The translations under genes and the position numbers were made by a program. Below are positions 34,331 to 46,478 of a stretch of DNA of 64,000 nucleotides, piece by piece. Where the stretch lies: assembly GCA_949316235.1 (NCBI GenBank), contig OX438751.1:15376801-15440800 (forward strand), written 5' to 3'. This stretch comes from Oegoconia quadripuncta. Lineage: Eukaryota > Arthropoda > Insecta > Lepidoptera > Autostichidae. Position 1 is the stretch's first letter, and each line of letters starts with the position of its first letter. Below the pieces are notes generated by a model. That model searched no databases. It was given only the letters and a program-made list of their open reading frames with translations, and was not told the origin of the DNA.

Positions 34331-35126
34331 TTTCTGTTAGTATGGGAAACTTAAAATCGCTGTAATTTAATTTCAATACCCTTTTACGAAAATGTTCTTT
34401 ACTCGTAACTTCTTATAAAATAAATGATAAAGATCGCAAATAGTTTTACAATAAAATTAGTTATCGTATGTTTTCAGATAGTCAGAAGTTGTAGTCGTAA
34501 ATATAAAAACAAAACTGCTATCTCTCAGCGGGTAGAACCCGTTTGTATTTGCTCTCCGCCGGGAGGGGGTCATTACTAAACTCCATTACACTTTTTGTGC
34601 CAAGTGTTTTGGCGGTATAACAAGGGTGAAAACGACCCTACAAAAAAGAATGACATGCTCTCAACAGCCTACACTTTTTATCGTTTGTGAGAAAAGAAAA
34701 TATCCATTGTTCAATTTGGACTCATTAAAAATGTTACGTAAATAATTCTATAAACAATAAGTATGTACTACGTAGTTACTTCCGCGATTTCTTTATCACT
34801 TTATGATTGATTTGGAATTATTTTGTCTTATATTTAGTATACATTAAGTAAAAGTACCTACAGCTAATCGAATTTAGTCCTTGATAATTATTCAACATAC
34901 TCGTAAAACGGCTAAGTTTAGCAATATCATGCTAGCCGTATTTAAACGAGATCTCACACAGCACCACCCGAACGTGTTAGTTTGTATGAAACACAGATAA
35001 TGAAATTGCATGCACTTAGCATAACATATACAAAAATAATACAAGAAACTTCGCTTTTCCAAGGATGGGTGCTATACTGCTAACGGTTTCACACAAAATA
35101 ATACGACGAAACTCCTATATCCTATA
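34331..35126. other. Non-coding stretch, no gene seen
   Basis: AT-rich DNA without recognisable repeat or coding frame. Confidence 0.45.
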
Positions 35127-35163
35127 TTGAGGTCAAGTGCTAACCCGTTGTGCAAAAAAAATA
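35127..35163 (+). repeat. SINE family B, short 3' tail
   Basis: 'ttgaggtcaagtgctaaccc' 'gttgtgcaaaaaaaa' is the final segment of family B. Confidence 0.6.
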
Positions 35164-35387
35164 TTTGTTCACATAGGAGGTCGAGGTTGGGTACTCTCGA
35201 AGAAATCTTTAAACAGGAAGAGTGGAAGGAGAAGAATGAGATTTTGGTCTTGTAGTATTAAGAGCGTTTATTCAATCCATTATTTAGGTATTATTTATAA
35301 TTAGCTGTTAGGTTTCTCGAATGCAGGTCAGAGCGATTTTTTGATTTATTTGATTTTCCTTCGTCGCTCAAATTAAACAACTTTGAG

Positions 35388-35690
35388 TTTACGATTCGGA
35401 GGTCGCGGGTTCGATCCCCAGCGGGGTACATGTTTAAGTACTCGGTTTGGTCGGTGGTAGGGCATTTTAAATGTCCGCCTGGCTAGCTACCACCATCTTA
35501 TCTAAATCTGCCGCCAAGCAGCAATGTTAATAGCATTGTTGTGTTCCGGTTGTCAGAGATAAGATAGCCAGTCCCCCAAATGTATTGGGGTTTCCGTGTC
35601 AGTATATACGCTTCCACCTTCGACCTCATCTTCACTTAACATCAAGTGTGATTGAGGTCAAGTACCAACCCGTTGTGCATAAAAAAAAAT
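35388..35690 (+). repeat. SINE family B, plus strand, head partly lost
   Basis: It starts within the tRNA-like head just before the B box (GGTTCGATCCC near 35408); the A box is missing. The body and tail are complete to the A run at 35682. Confidence 0.83.
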
Positions 35691-38600
35691 CTGTATTTAA
35701 AATGAAGGCGTCATTGGACCCTCTTAATAACAATTCTATGCTAATTACAGTGATTAAAACACACAGTGCTACAAATGGATTTTAGTGACCAAATAAGAAA
35801 GAGCGCAAGTGAACTGCTTGATTTAATTTATGCAGTAGGTCGATTTGTCTTTAGGAGGGAAGAGGGCGACCGAGTCGAGATTGCTTACAAGATCGGAAAT
35901 ATTAGTCAGAGTTCACTCAGTGAGAGTAAGAATGTCGGTGCCTACTAATGAAATTAAAACCAAATGAAGGTTCAACGACCTGATAACGGTTTGGCACCTC
36001 TACAATTAAGTTACGTTAATAATTTAATACGCCATTGTGGCACTTGCTTCTTGCATAACGAGTGAAATATCACGCATTGTTTCTCACATATTAAACAAGT
36101 AAAATAACTTATTAAGCGGAAAATTTTTCAAATAACCGTCGACCTGGCAACAGACATAACATCTTAATACATCACCATCATTCTTCCATATGTTATTAAG
36201 TAATACCTATAGATATAACAGTGTTGGCTCGCATGAGAACAAGTTCTTTATTGAATTGTATGAAATGAGAAGAAGTTAGCCGTGGGAATAGAACCAACCC
36301 GTCTCTTCCCTCATCATCATCATGGATTATGAGCTTAACAGCAAAGCCCAATGATGCAGCAGCCCAGCACCATCATTGGTGTGAACCTATCCAGCATGGC
36401 GATTAGGGCAAATGCTCCCAATAGAAAGAGACGCAAATGGCGTCATTGGTGACTGTTACGAGTAATCCAACAGTAGATGTCTCTAGGCTGCGACGACAGT
36501 ATCACTAATACTAATATTTCAACGCAACCTGAAATGTGAACGAAGCCAGACGTGATTATACTGGAAGTGTTACGGCCGTCGTGTGTCCCCGTGTAATTGC
36601 TAATATAGGATATCTCTATAAGTACTGAATACCACCGAATTATGTACCTACGAGATGTTAGAACGACAGTATACCTAAGTTACTGTTAGGACATTTTCGA
36701 GCCTAACCATCCAAACAAGATAGGCAAACATTTGAAAAAACCATTAACGGATAGGTATATTACATAGATACAAATCAATAGTGATTAAACGACCTAGCAT
36801 TAAAAATAACTATTCGTGTGTTTGAGTAGACTTTCCCGATTTGGTACTATTTTCTAGATGATATCGAAATCCATTTAATAGTTATTCATTCATTTGATCA
36901 GTATAAGATTAAAGAAACTCGATTTCAAATTAATTCGATCAGTTACTTTCCAATTAATGTCTCGATCTACCGTTTACCGATATCAGGCAGGAAACCCCGT
37001 TTAGCATATTCTAACTTGCCGACTTTTATTCTTCCACCTTCTCATACACGCTCTTGTAAATAGGCGATGCAATGTATTTTTACTAATAAAAAAATAGCAA
37101 CCTATTTGACTAAGTGATCGCATAACATTTACATGCCCTACTACGTTTGAATACGCAATATAGAATCGTCATCAATCTTGAAAGGGTGCAGTGTATGGAG
37201 CGATAATGCGCTCAACATATGGCATCAAGTTGGCCGATCGCCCTACACTGTTACGCATCGGTGCCGTCGAATAGACCCGCGGTCCAAGTGACCCGCACCG
37301 ACCTTACCAGTGCAATGAGATCGAATCACATTACAAGTGGACACCAGTCTAGAGCACCTATTATACCCTGTAACAATGATAATAGTGCAGCTTCAATGAC
37401 ATACCTAGTTAAGTAGCTAAACGCTGTTGATTTTATTGCAACACAATGGTTGCTTACTTTTGATGACGTTTCATTTGCAAATTACCCGCATATTTTTTCT
37501 GATTGAAGGTGGAGCACACGAGCATTTCGAGGCGACACTCTTGTACCGCTGCTGAAAGGTTTATGAAAATAAATATTTAAAATGCATGCTGTGCATAAAT
37601 TTTATTTTATGGCCTTATAAATATCAATGAGTATGGTAGGTGCGTAACGTACTATAGGAAGGTTCACATGCGGAGGGTGTGTCGAAGTGTTGCGCGGGGG
37701 AGTGCTAAGTGCCGCGACGCGACGCCACATGTCGCTCTCGTCGCGCTAATCTCCAGGATTTGCCATCCAATGTCCCTCATAACCATCCTTCTCGCTTGCT
37801 ATTGGGCATAACAATACATCCATCTCACCCGGCTCATTGAATATTATTGCTCTATGGGGATTTTGAAAATATGGAGCCGTTTAGCGAAAGCCGTACATTG
37901 TATCCATCCAGTGGAATTATTCATATATGACCCGCTGCATTTATCACTTAATGGTATTAGCTATTAGATCGTTTAATCGCTCGATTTGCAACTTTATAGG
38001 CCGAGCTTATCGATGTAGAGATTGGAGAAATCTATACTAACTAAATCAACTGTTGCGTGATTTTCATTTATGTTGTATTGTAGGTGGAGAATAACTTAAC
38101 ATAAATACTTCCATACATAGATACTCGTTAATCTTCATGGGCGTAGTACGCGTGCGTGCGTTTTTATATGTAGGAACTTGTCTGAATCTTTATTCTGTAT
38201 TGCATCGTAGAGTATAGATAAATTATAGGTATTTAATCGTTGAGCGTATCAAAATTACGAAAGGTTGACGATGAATAGTGTCACTCTGAACATTTATACT
38301 CTTGTCTTATTTAATTCGCTAATTTTACTACAAGTAATTTTATTCGTTCGCCTTCGTCACGGAAGTGGTCTAATAATAGCACAATGAATGCCTTACGCCA
38401 TGCTGTAGTGAGAAAATCTCACTTACACTTTACTGGTTTTAACAATCTGTCAGCTATTCATTCGTTCAACGGTTCTTATGCAGTACTCTCCACCCGTAAC
38501 TCAACTTTTTATTCAAAGGAAAGACTCCCAGATCAAGTCCGTGATAACATCATTTCGAACAGCTTTCACAAACAAATTCTGATTTTTGGCTTAATAATAA

Positions 38601-39556
38601 TAATCATTTGTTCATTACTTTTCAATGTATTTTAAGTTAACCTTAATGATTAGGGTTATACATTTGAAGTCAACTATAGCATAGTACACCCCTGACTCAG
38701 AAACTTGTTAAACGTTATTATCAGAGTCAGAAACAAATGCAACAGAGTTCTTGATCTATTCTCGAACGAAGACGAAATGCACTAACTGACTGAATACAAA
38801 GGCTGACATTTTATAATAATACTGAAGAATTAATAAACATTGTATATTAGACAATTTACGATAAAAAAATTACGTATCGCACACACATATTCATGCCTGC
38901 ACGCTCACAAACGCTCACATTTTTCCTCTACTAACCTAAATTCAATATTATAACACTTTATTGCATACACAAAAAAAAAAAACAATTACAGCGATCTATA
39001 AATAAGATATTCAAATATTAATCTTTTCCTTTTATTTTTTTACGTCATTTATTGCATTAATTAACTGGTATAAGAGGCCTGGTAACCAGAGAGAGATACA
39101 GGTTTCCCTAGTTTAGGCATCAGTCTCTACATTTGTGAAACTTGCTATTTTCTATATTAAAGCTGATACCTTTGTTACGGAGAAATTAATAAATCATTTG
39201 ACTTGTAAATTATAAAAACCATTAAAATTTAAAACTCTTTTTTAAAGACGAAAAACCTATTTACACTACAAAAACCTAATAGACAACCCTAGAATACACA
39301 CGCAAAATTCTACGCTTAAGTAATGGTTAGGTTAGAGAAAGAAAAATAATATTATTTCTTAGAAAATTTGTAAATTTATAATCAGATTAACAATAATTTT
39401 TTTTTCAACCGAAAAAATTAAAAGTTGCAAGAAAAAAACAGTAAAAAATAATATATTTGCAAAAACATAATGTTACATACATTAAAGAATCTGGAATTGT
39501 GAAAAATAGGGACATAGGTATACAGTGTAAATACCAAATATATGTATATAATTAAA
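35691..39556. other. Non-coding stretch with GC-richer blocks
   Basis: No gene is supported. Blocks at about 37200-37420 and 37660-37800 are richer in CpG than their surroundings. The 83-codon frame at 38384-38635 ends in a hydrophobic run (ILIFGLIIIIICSLLF) that could span a membrane, but nothing else supports it as a gene. Confidence 0.45.
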
Positions 39557-39693
39557 TTGTCGAAGGGTATGGCGGAAGCGAGCCGAGCGAGCAAAGCGAG
39601 CCTTCGAACCTAACCTATCCACGTCGGGGTGCCAAGCACTCCCGTGCTCGCTTCGCTCGCACTCATCCGGCTCGCTTGCGCCATACCCTTCGA
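39557..39693. repeat. CpG-rich foldback
   Basis: 'tcgaagggtatggcggaagc' (from 39559) is the near-perfect reverse complement of the stretch ending at 39694 ('gcttgcgccatacccttcga'). Within it, 'gcgagc' repeats densely on both arms, and 'ccttcgaacctaacctat' appears twice (about 39601 and 39687). Confidence 0.7.
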
Positions 39694-39948
39694 ACCTAAC
39701 CTATGTCGGAGTGCAATTATGCTTTTGTTGCCCTCTTTGTATATCCAGTCGCTCACTTAGTAATGTAGTCACTGAAATAAAATTTTAATATCTGAAATGG
39801 ATTAATCACAACCCACTTTTTTCAATATTCGTCGTTAGTTAAGTTAATTGTTCGCTTACTCAAATACATACCGCTCAAGTTATTAAAACAGTATGTTATC
39901 ATCAGTCACAGTTTTTTTTTATTCGCTTGTTTTATAATTCCTCTATTT

Positions 39949-40255
39949 TAATTGACCAATATGGGCAAGCCTACGAATGGTGCTGCTCGTTTAAAGAACT
40001 GTCGGTCAAAAGAAACCGAAACTGAGAGGGTACTACGGCTTGAAAAAAATGCCTCACGGAACGCAATTTCGCATTCCCAGGATACGCCCGAAGCTCGCCG
40101 AGTACGTCTAGTAGTTATGAAAGATACGTTAAATCACGTATTCGCCAGGAAACGCCCGAACAGAACGAGCATAGACTCGGTCTTATACACGACCGGCTTG
40201 CCGAGGAGTCCGCTGAGCAGCGTGAGCGCAGGCACGGCCTTATAATCATGTAAAT
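39949..40255 (+). pseudogene. Fragment of a transposon-encoded R/E-rich repeat protein
   Basis: One frame gives KNCRSKETETERVLRLEKNA and DTPEARRVRL. After a shift near 40140 the next frame gives RIRQETPEQNEHRLGL and ESAEQRERRHGL up to a stop at 40252. Repeated 'ETPEQR..RL' units are common in proteins carried by insect DNA transposons, including Helitron-like ones. No helicase or nuclease domain is present, so the element type is not assigned. Confidence 0.5.
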
Positions 40256-40745
40256 CGGCCTAAAAATCTCGGACTAATCGATGTACATATATAAAGATTA
40301 CAGAACCTCCTCCGTTTTTGAAGTTGGTTAAAAAAAGTTTTTAATATTTATCCGTGGTTGCTAATCTCCATGATAATTTTTGTGCGATGGCGAACCTTCT
40401 CGCTCCTACAGGTTAGGTGGGCACTTGGGGTGTACCAGCTCGACCTGATGATCTTCGATTTGTCATATTTATTGTTGATAATCACACCGACGTAAATCGA
40501 CTTAAAAATCTCGGACTAATCGATGTACATACATAAAGAATACAGAACCTCCTCCTTTTTTGAAGTCGGTTAAAAAAAGTTATTAGTATTTATCCGTGGT
40601 TGCTAATCTCCCTGATAATTTTTGTGCGATGGCGAACCTTCTCGCTCCTACAGGTTAGATGGGCAGTTCGGGTGTACCAGCTCGACCTGATGATCTTCGA
40701 TTTGTCATATTTATTGCTGATAATTACACCGACCTTCTATACACT
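40251..40745 (+). repeat. Two tandem copies of a 242-bp repeat
   Basis: 'ctcggactaatcgatgtaca' occurs at 40268 and 40510, and the sequence stays parallel through 'agaacctcctcc' and 'ggcgaaccttctcgctccta' to 'cacaccgac'. A third, partial and diverged unit ('cggtgtacatac' ... 'cagaacctcctcc') lies at about 40935-41030 beside a 19-nt A run. Confidence 0.8.
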
Positions 40746-41035
40746 TTTTCCATAAAAACCCAAACTGTATCTACTTAGTTTCCCTGTGTAAAAACTACAA
40801 AATCGTCTAAATATGTAATTCCATTCTGATGTTTACCATGATTACACAAAAACTACTGGACCGATTGCGCTGAAATTACAATGGGACCAACTCGACGGTA
40901 TCCCCTTTCATTTACAAAAAGAACCATGTGAATCAACCGCCAAATCCCGGAGATATCGGTGTACATACAAAAAAAAAAAAAAAAAAATATGCCCCGAATA
41001 CAGAACCTCCTCCTTTTTTGAAGTCGTTTAAAAAT

Positions 41036-41691
41036 ACAACTATAGATATAATAAATTACAAGTATTTAAGTTGTAAATAATGTTATGTAATGTGGCAATA
41101 TTTCGATTTAAAATATTCATGATTTACGTAAATCTATATGAAATTAATACGCAAAAATAAATATTTTCTATTATCTTGTTTTTTTTATAAAACGGATCTG
41201 GATAAATAAAGATGCTTTAGTGGATTTTTCTTTTAAATAACTCTCCTGACAATTTTCGAATAAATCAGTAATGTGTACTGGTGCAAACTGTCAGCAAGCC
41301 ATGCGGTATTCACTCCACATGTCAACTTTCTGTTTTAAAATACTAGTTTATCTATACTATTACTCCCAAATCGCTATTCTGTATTATAAAGAGATAAAGT
41401 CGAAATCTCTATGTAAGATAATAGTGCACGTGTATGTAATAGGGGTTGTGTTGTGGGGTATCGCGCTTGTCATTGCTTCCCTCGCAACCCTAAAATCATT
41501 CCATTCTATCGGCCGGACGAGTCGACAGGTTAACTTTTGTTGTTCTACAAAAGCCATGCATTACCGACCGATTGTTGGCACAAATGTTGAGTATTACAAA
41601 GCATTTTGCGTTTCCCTAATGATTGTATGATGTTTTAATTCATTAAAAGTTTTATTCAGCTGAGTTTAACAATATCCTGAATTGTTTTTTT
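41036..41691. other. Unassigned stretch with one open frame
   Basis: The 119-codon frame at 41271-41630 has a hydrophobic segment (VYVIGVVLWGIALVIASLAT) and several cysteines, but it lacks a recognised domain or splice context. I do not call it a gene. Confidence 0.35.
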
Positions 41692-42017
41692 TTATGCACA
41701 ACGGGTTAGCACTTGACCTCAATCACACCTGATGTTAAGTGAAGATGAGGCCGAAGGTGGAAGCGTACTGACCCGGAAACCCCATATCTTATCTGGGGAA
41801 GTGGCTATCATATCTCTGACAACCGGAACACAACAATGCTATTAACATTCCTGTTTAGAGGCAGAATTAGATAAGATGGTGGTAGCTAGCCAGGCAGACA
41901 TTCAAAATACCCTACCGCCAACCCAACCGAAAAGTTAAACATGTACGGTTGCTGAGAATCGAACCCGGGACCTCCGATTCGTAAACCCTTTGTTGTTTTC
42001 ATTGAGCCACGGAGGCG
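41692..42017 (-). repeat. SINE family B, full-length, minus strand
   Basis: On the minus strand the head has an A box in 'cgtggctcaatg' and a B box near 'gggttcgattctc'; the body and the poly-A-ending tail are complete. Confidence 0.85.
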
Positions 42018-42818
42018 GTTAAAATTGACAGTGTCAATTAGTATAAAACTATATTTATGGTGTAATTTATAAATAACCGTAACATATTATAATGTCAGTA
42101 AATGATCGTTTCTTTTTTTCGAACTTGTTTTGCGAGTATTGACTTTATGAATAATATCAACAAAAGAAAATGGTAAAATATTTCTTTAGCGAGGAGTAAG
42201 TCAATAGAGGTTTGAAGCATTGCCCTCGTGGTTGCGGGTTTCAGAAGCTCGAGACAGGCGGGTGGCGCGGGGCTCGGGCGCAGCGCCTAGGGACGGGGTA
42301 CTCTTCTTGATTACAGCACACCCTCCATTCCCCTTCCCCCACCATATTACTCCCCCACGAGCTAGAGTACACGTAAGCCTGCACAAAGCCAGTTGAGTAC
42401 AACTTTTTCAATGTTGTGAAAAACTGGATGACTGACTGAATATCGAAATTGAAATGAAAGTTTAAAATTTTTTGCGTTTAGTATAACTGTAAAAAGATTA
42501 TTCCATAACTACAACAAGCCCAGATGGTAGGGAAAAATTTTAAAATAGATTCACGCAAGTAATCGACAATCTTCGTTATAGAATTTAGATTTAGTGTATC
42601 TACAATGCAAGTGCCTTGAAGTCTTTATAATTTCACACATTTTTTTTCTGGTAATTGAAAAGTAAAATTATGGCAAAAACAGAAAACTATCAGATTCATT
42701 TACAATTATAGAGAACGTTACAGGCCGCTGTATTGGGCGGGCGGCGACGCGCGGCCTCGGGGCGGGCGGCGCCGAGATTGTCCGCATCAAACATGCACGA
42801 ACCTGCGCCCTACTGCTC
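42018..42818. other. Non-coding stretch with CpG-rich blocks
   Basis: 42220-42310 and 42720-42790 are strongly CpG-rich ('ggcgggcggcgacgcgcggc'). They could be regulatory or first-exon DNA, but no frame or splice site identifies a gene. Confidence 0.4.
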
Positions 42819-43159
42819 GTAAAAATACATATTCTATCAGAAGGGCGCTTGCTTTTAATACTACGCCGTAATGAGGAGCCGAGGTCGCAGTCTCCTTAAT
42901 TTTCTCTTTAACGGCACATTCAGGTAAATCGTTGCCCTAAGGTATTGCGACGAGCCAGGGGAAAACGTTTTAAAGTTCTCTTATTATTTCTGCAGCTATT
43001 TCAACATTCCTATTTTGCCGAAATTAGTCAGAAGAAATTTTAGGTAATTTTTCAACTTTGTAAATATGATAAAAAAAATGACCACGATGTAGTGTAATTT
43101 GAAAATTAATATAAAAACAAAAAATAAAGTTCTTTTAAAATAATCGATTCCATATTTTT

Positions 43160-43375
43160 TTATTAAATAATAAATATTTCGGACAATTACGCTAATTATC
43201 TAGTCCCAAACTAAGCAAAGCTTGGATACTAGATAACGAATAAACATACATAAATATTTATATAAACATTTATTTATAACACAACATTTACTACTCGTGG
43301 GATTCGAACTTTGGTTCGTTGGTTTCGCTGAAAGAGTCACTATCTATTTTACCAATCGGGTGTCAATTTCATTCT
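43160..43375 (-). repeat. tRNA-derived SINE family C, copy 1
   Basis: On the minus strand a tRNA-like head with B box 'agttcgaatcccac' (near 43300) is followed by 'cgttatctagtatccaagct' 'ttgcttagtttggg' and an AT-rich tail. It is duplicated at 43947-44162 as part of the 787-bp repeat. Confidence 0.65.
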
Positions 43376-43946
43376 ACTTTAGTAGGTAAGTAAACATAGC
43401 CTGTACTTGATTTAGGATCCCGTCACACGCTCGCTGCTTATTATGTCTCATTTGTAATAAAGTATATATTTACGGAATCTCTTTGATAAGACCTTTCTAA
43501 TGATACCCATATGAGTAATATATTTTTGAACTTTGAAAAAACTTTGACATTTAGAGGCGTTGTTAGTTTTGTGTGACTAAACCATAGACTTAGTATATAG
43601 ACTTAGTAAAAATACATATTCTATCAGAAGGGCGCTTGCTTTTAATACTACGCCGTAATGAGGAGCCGAGGTCGCAGTCTCCTTAATTTTCTCTTTAACG
43701 GCACATTCAGGTAAATCGTTGCCCTAAGGTATTGCGACGAGCCAGGGGAAAACGTTTTAAAGTTCTCTTATTATTTCTGCAGCTATTTCAACATTCCTAT
43801 TTTGCCGAAATTAGTCAGAAGAAATTTTAGGTAATTTTTCAACTTTGTAAATATGATAAAAAAAATGACCACGATGTAGTGTAATTTGAAAATTAATATA
43901 AAAACAAAAAATAAAGTTCTTTTAAAATAATCGATTCCATATTTTT

Positions 43947-44162
43947 TTATTAAATAATAAATATTTCGGACAATTACGCTAATTATCTAGTCCCAAACTA
44001 AGCAAAGCTTGGATACTAGATAACGAATAAACATACATAAATATTTATATAAACATTTATTTATAACACAACATTTACTACTCGTGGGATTCGAACTTTG
44101 GTTCGTTGGTTTCGCTGAAAGAGTCACTATCTATTTTACCAATCGGGTGTCAATTTCATTCT
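43947..44162 (-). repeat. tRNA-derived SINE family C, copy 2
   Basis: Same sequence as 43160-43375, carried in the second unit of the tandem duplication and not an independent insertion. Confidence 0.65.
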
Positions 44163-44368
44163 ACTTTAGTAGGTAAGTAAACATAGCCTGTACTTGATTT
44201 AGGATCCCGTCACACGCTCGCTGCTTATTATGTCTCATTTGTAATAAAGTATATATTTACGGAATCTCTTTGATAAGACCTTTGTAATGATACCCATATG
44301 AGTAATATATTTTTGAACTTTGAAAAAACTTTGACATTTAGAGGCGTTGTTAGTTTTGTGTGACTAAA

Positions 44369-44398
44369 CCATAGACTTAGTATATACTAAGTCTATGG
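44369..44398. repeat. Perfect 30-bp palindrome at duplication end
   Basis: The 15-base half CCATAGACTTAGTAT is followed directly by its exact reverse complement. GACTAAA flanks it on both sides, like a target duplication. Only the left half is present at the end of the first duplicated unit (near 43582-43599). Confidence 0.88.
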
Positions 44399-44678
44399 AC
44401 TAAACCATTCCCATGCCACTTGGACTGTCACGACCACAGACCAAGGGGTGGGTGGTCTGTGGTCACCGCGGATCTGACGTATCCAAGTACAAGCCGAGCG
44501 CTACGAGGCAAGAATCCCATATATAGTACATATATACGGGCGGAAAACATAACCTTTGGCCGTGTATTTGTACGCTTGGAATAAATAATATTTACCATAA
44601 CCCTATTTTAAAGTTATGGCAATTTAAAAAGAAACAACGAAGTTATATACAATTAAATACTCGACAACGTAGGGCCGT

Positions 44679-44805
44679 ATTAATAAATCGATCTTAAGAT
44701 TGAGATCGCATCTCAGTCTCAATACTATTTTTTTTATACTGTTTAATATGCAACAGATTCTCAAGCGTCAAGTTAAAGTCATCTCAATCTTGAAAACCGT
44801 TTATC
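44679..44805 (+). mobile_element. MITE fragment, plus strand
   Basis: It starts 'ggccgtattaataaa' and continues 'tcttaagattgagatcg.at' 'ctcagtctcaa'. The same string order appears in reverse at 46343-46478, which also has a 'gccgtattaataaa' end. Confidence 0.6.
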
Positions 44806-44934
44806 TTTATCTACGGGCCGAAGAGTTACGTATGTACATTGTACAACTTTATAAATTAGGATAAATTGAAATTTGAAACTGAATAGCAATTAATTGTGTT
44901 TAAAAAGTCAAAAAAACCGAACAGCATATTTTGT

Positions 44935-45060
44935 ATTTTGCGGGGGCCGTTTAACATAAAATCACTCTCTGGGGTCCAAGACGAATCTAATGACACCTTG
45001 CACTTCTAGGCCTACAGAAGGTAACATAGAAATCTACATACATATTACATACCTGTACTC
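44935..45060 (+). repeat. Repeat D copy
   Basis: It contains 'ttgcgggggccg', 'aatctaatgacacc' and 'gaaggtaacatagaaatcta'. It shows the uninterrupted version of the site into which the mariner at 28596 inserted. Confidence 0.6.
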
Positions 45061-45617
45061 GAAAAGAATGGTTCTCCCTTATGGTACTGTCGGGTAGAAA
45101 ATATTCATTAACTGCGTACATTAGGTAGGTACAAATCACTCATCTAAACAATATATATGCAATATTGGTATAGACATCCGGAGACCAAAAAATTATCATT
45201 TCTTATATCTCTAAAAAAATATGAAGAACTCCTAATTTGATGAAACCCACGAAAAGTTTTATTAAGTGTTCAAAAGTTCTGCCCACATTCAATTTATGAT
45301 AATAGGAGTCAAGAACCGACTACGTATCCATAATTACCCACCCGGCCGCTCCCCCACTGATCCCCATACGCTGCACCCATTGTTTTGATATGAATTTAGT
45401 AGGGAAAAAATACTCGTTTAGATAGAGATCGTTCACTTCGGCAATTATAATTACTCTCGTATCTATAATATATTTTTTTATTAGTCATCCATCATTTTAT
45501 GCTATTGCAGGTATCATGCAAGCATAATAGATTTGAATTGGTCGTCATTACCTGTAAATAAAGTTGCACTTAGTCTTATTGCGTTTGTCGAATTAAAAAA
45601 AAACGAGGATGATGGAA

Positions 45618-46140
45618 ATGCCGGCCAAGTGTGTGTTGGACCACTGAACTTTTTAAAGACCCAACGACATTATTTATTGGTCGACGACCTATTTCCTATC
45701 GTTTTCGTTATAATAGCCTGCGAATACTTGAAAATATTAGTTGTTAGTTTATTTAAAAATAGCGGTATAACTGGTTTAGAATACAGACATGTACCTATAA
45801 AATTACCACTTTTAAAGCTTTTATCGAAAAAATATTAAAGCACGCACCAACAATTTTGTAAGACCTACTCACTCAACTATACCGTAATACGATGGAGTAT
45901 GCGAGTTCAAAAGAAAAATTCTCCATTTTACACGATATACTGAATTTTATTGAAGATTTTCTTTCAGAACTTTGTAGGCTTTATAAATATCATAAACAAC
46001 ATCATAATCATCACAAATTGCATATTATATATTATAGTGTGTTATGTAGTAACATCGCTGTGACATACCTACAGACGTATAGACATACAGACGGACATGA
46101 CAAAATAAAAGGGTTCCTAGATTGAATCTGTAGTCAAACC
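45618..46140 (+). repeat. Repeat family G, plus strand, longest copy
   Basis: It starts 'atgccggccaagtgtgtgtt' 'gg' and ends 'acagacggacatgacaaaat' 'aaaagggttcctag'. Two open frames within it (45533-45838 and 45892-46125) are incidental. Confidence 0.6.
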
Positions 46141-46342
46141 TTAAATTTATATGGCATCTTTTCGATGGCATTAGTTTATTTTTCTGTAAAAATAACCTTT
46201 CGATATAAGAAAAAGGACGTTACTTAGTAATTAAAAGAAGCTTTCTCTAATTTATAAAATTCAATTATTATATAATTCATAAAGTCAATTTAAATTAAAA
46301 AATATTATCAGTTAAGAGTATACCATAGAATAACAACACTAA

Positions 46343-46478
46343 TAGCCGTATTAATAAAACATACTCAAGAATGCGATGAATTTATATCGATACGTGAGAT
46401 ACTATTGTGTATTTAAACGTATCAAAAAAATAGTCTTGAGAGTGAGATTCGATCTCAATCTTAAGATGACTTTTTGTT
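46343..46478 (-). mobile_element. MITE fragment, minus strand
   Basis: On the minus strand it reads 'tcttaagattgagatcg' then 'aatctcactctcaagactat' as in the copy at 44679, and it ends in 'ttttattaatacggc'. Confidence 0.6.

Larger units (their letters stand above)
42819..44386. repeat. Near-identical tandem duplication, period 787 bp
   Basis: 42819-43599 and 43606-44386 are the same sequence, joined by a 6-bp junction 'gactta'. I found one clear difference, C at 43497 against G at 44284. Both copies contain a minus-strand tRNA-like SINE segment. The very low divergence implies a recent event or an assembly artefact. Confidence 0.93.

Noticed and set aside
38384..38635. Tail-anchored small protein of 83 codons
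   Set aside because: The hydrophobic C-terminus is encoded by an ATA/ATT-rich run, a base-composition effect.
41271..41630. Small membrane protein of 119 codons
   Set aside because: A hydrophobic segment alone is common in AT-rich DNA; no start context, splice site or homology supports it.
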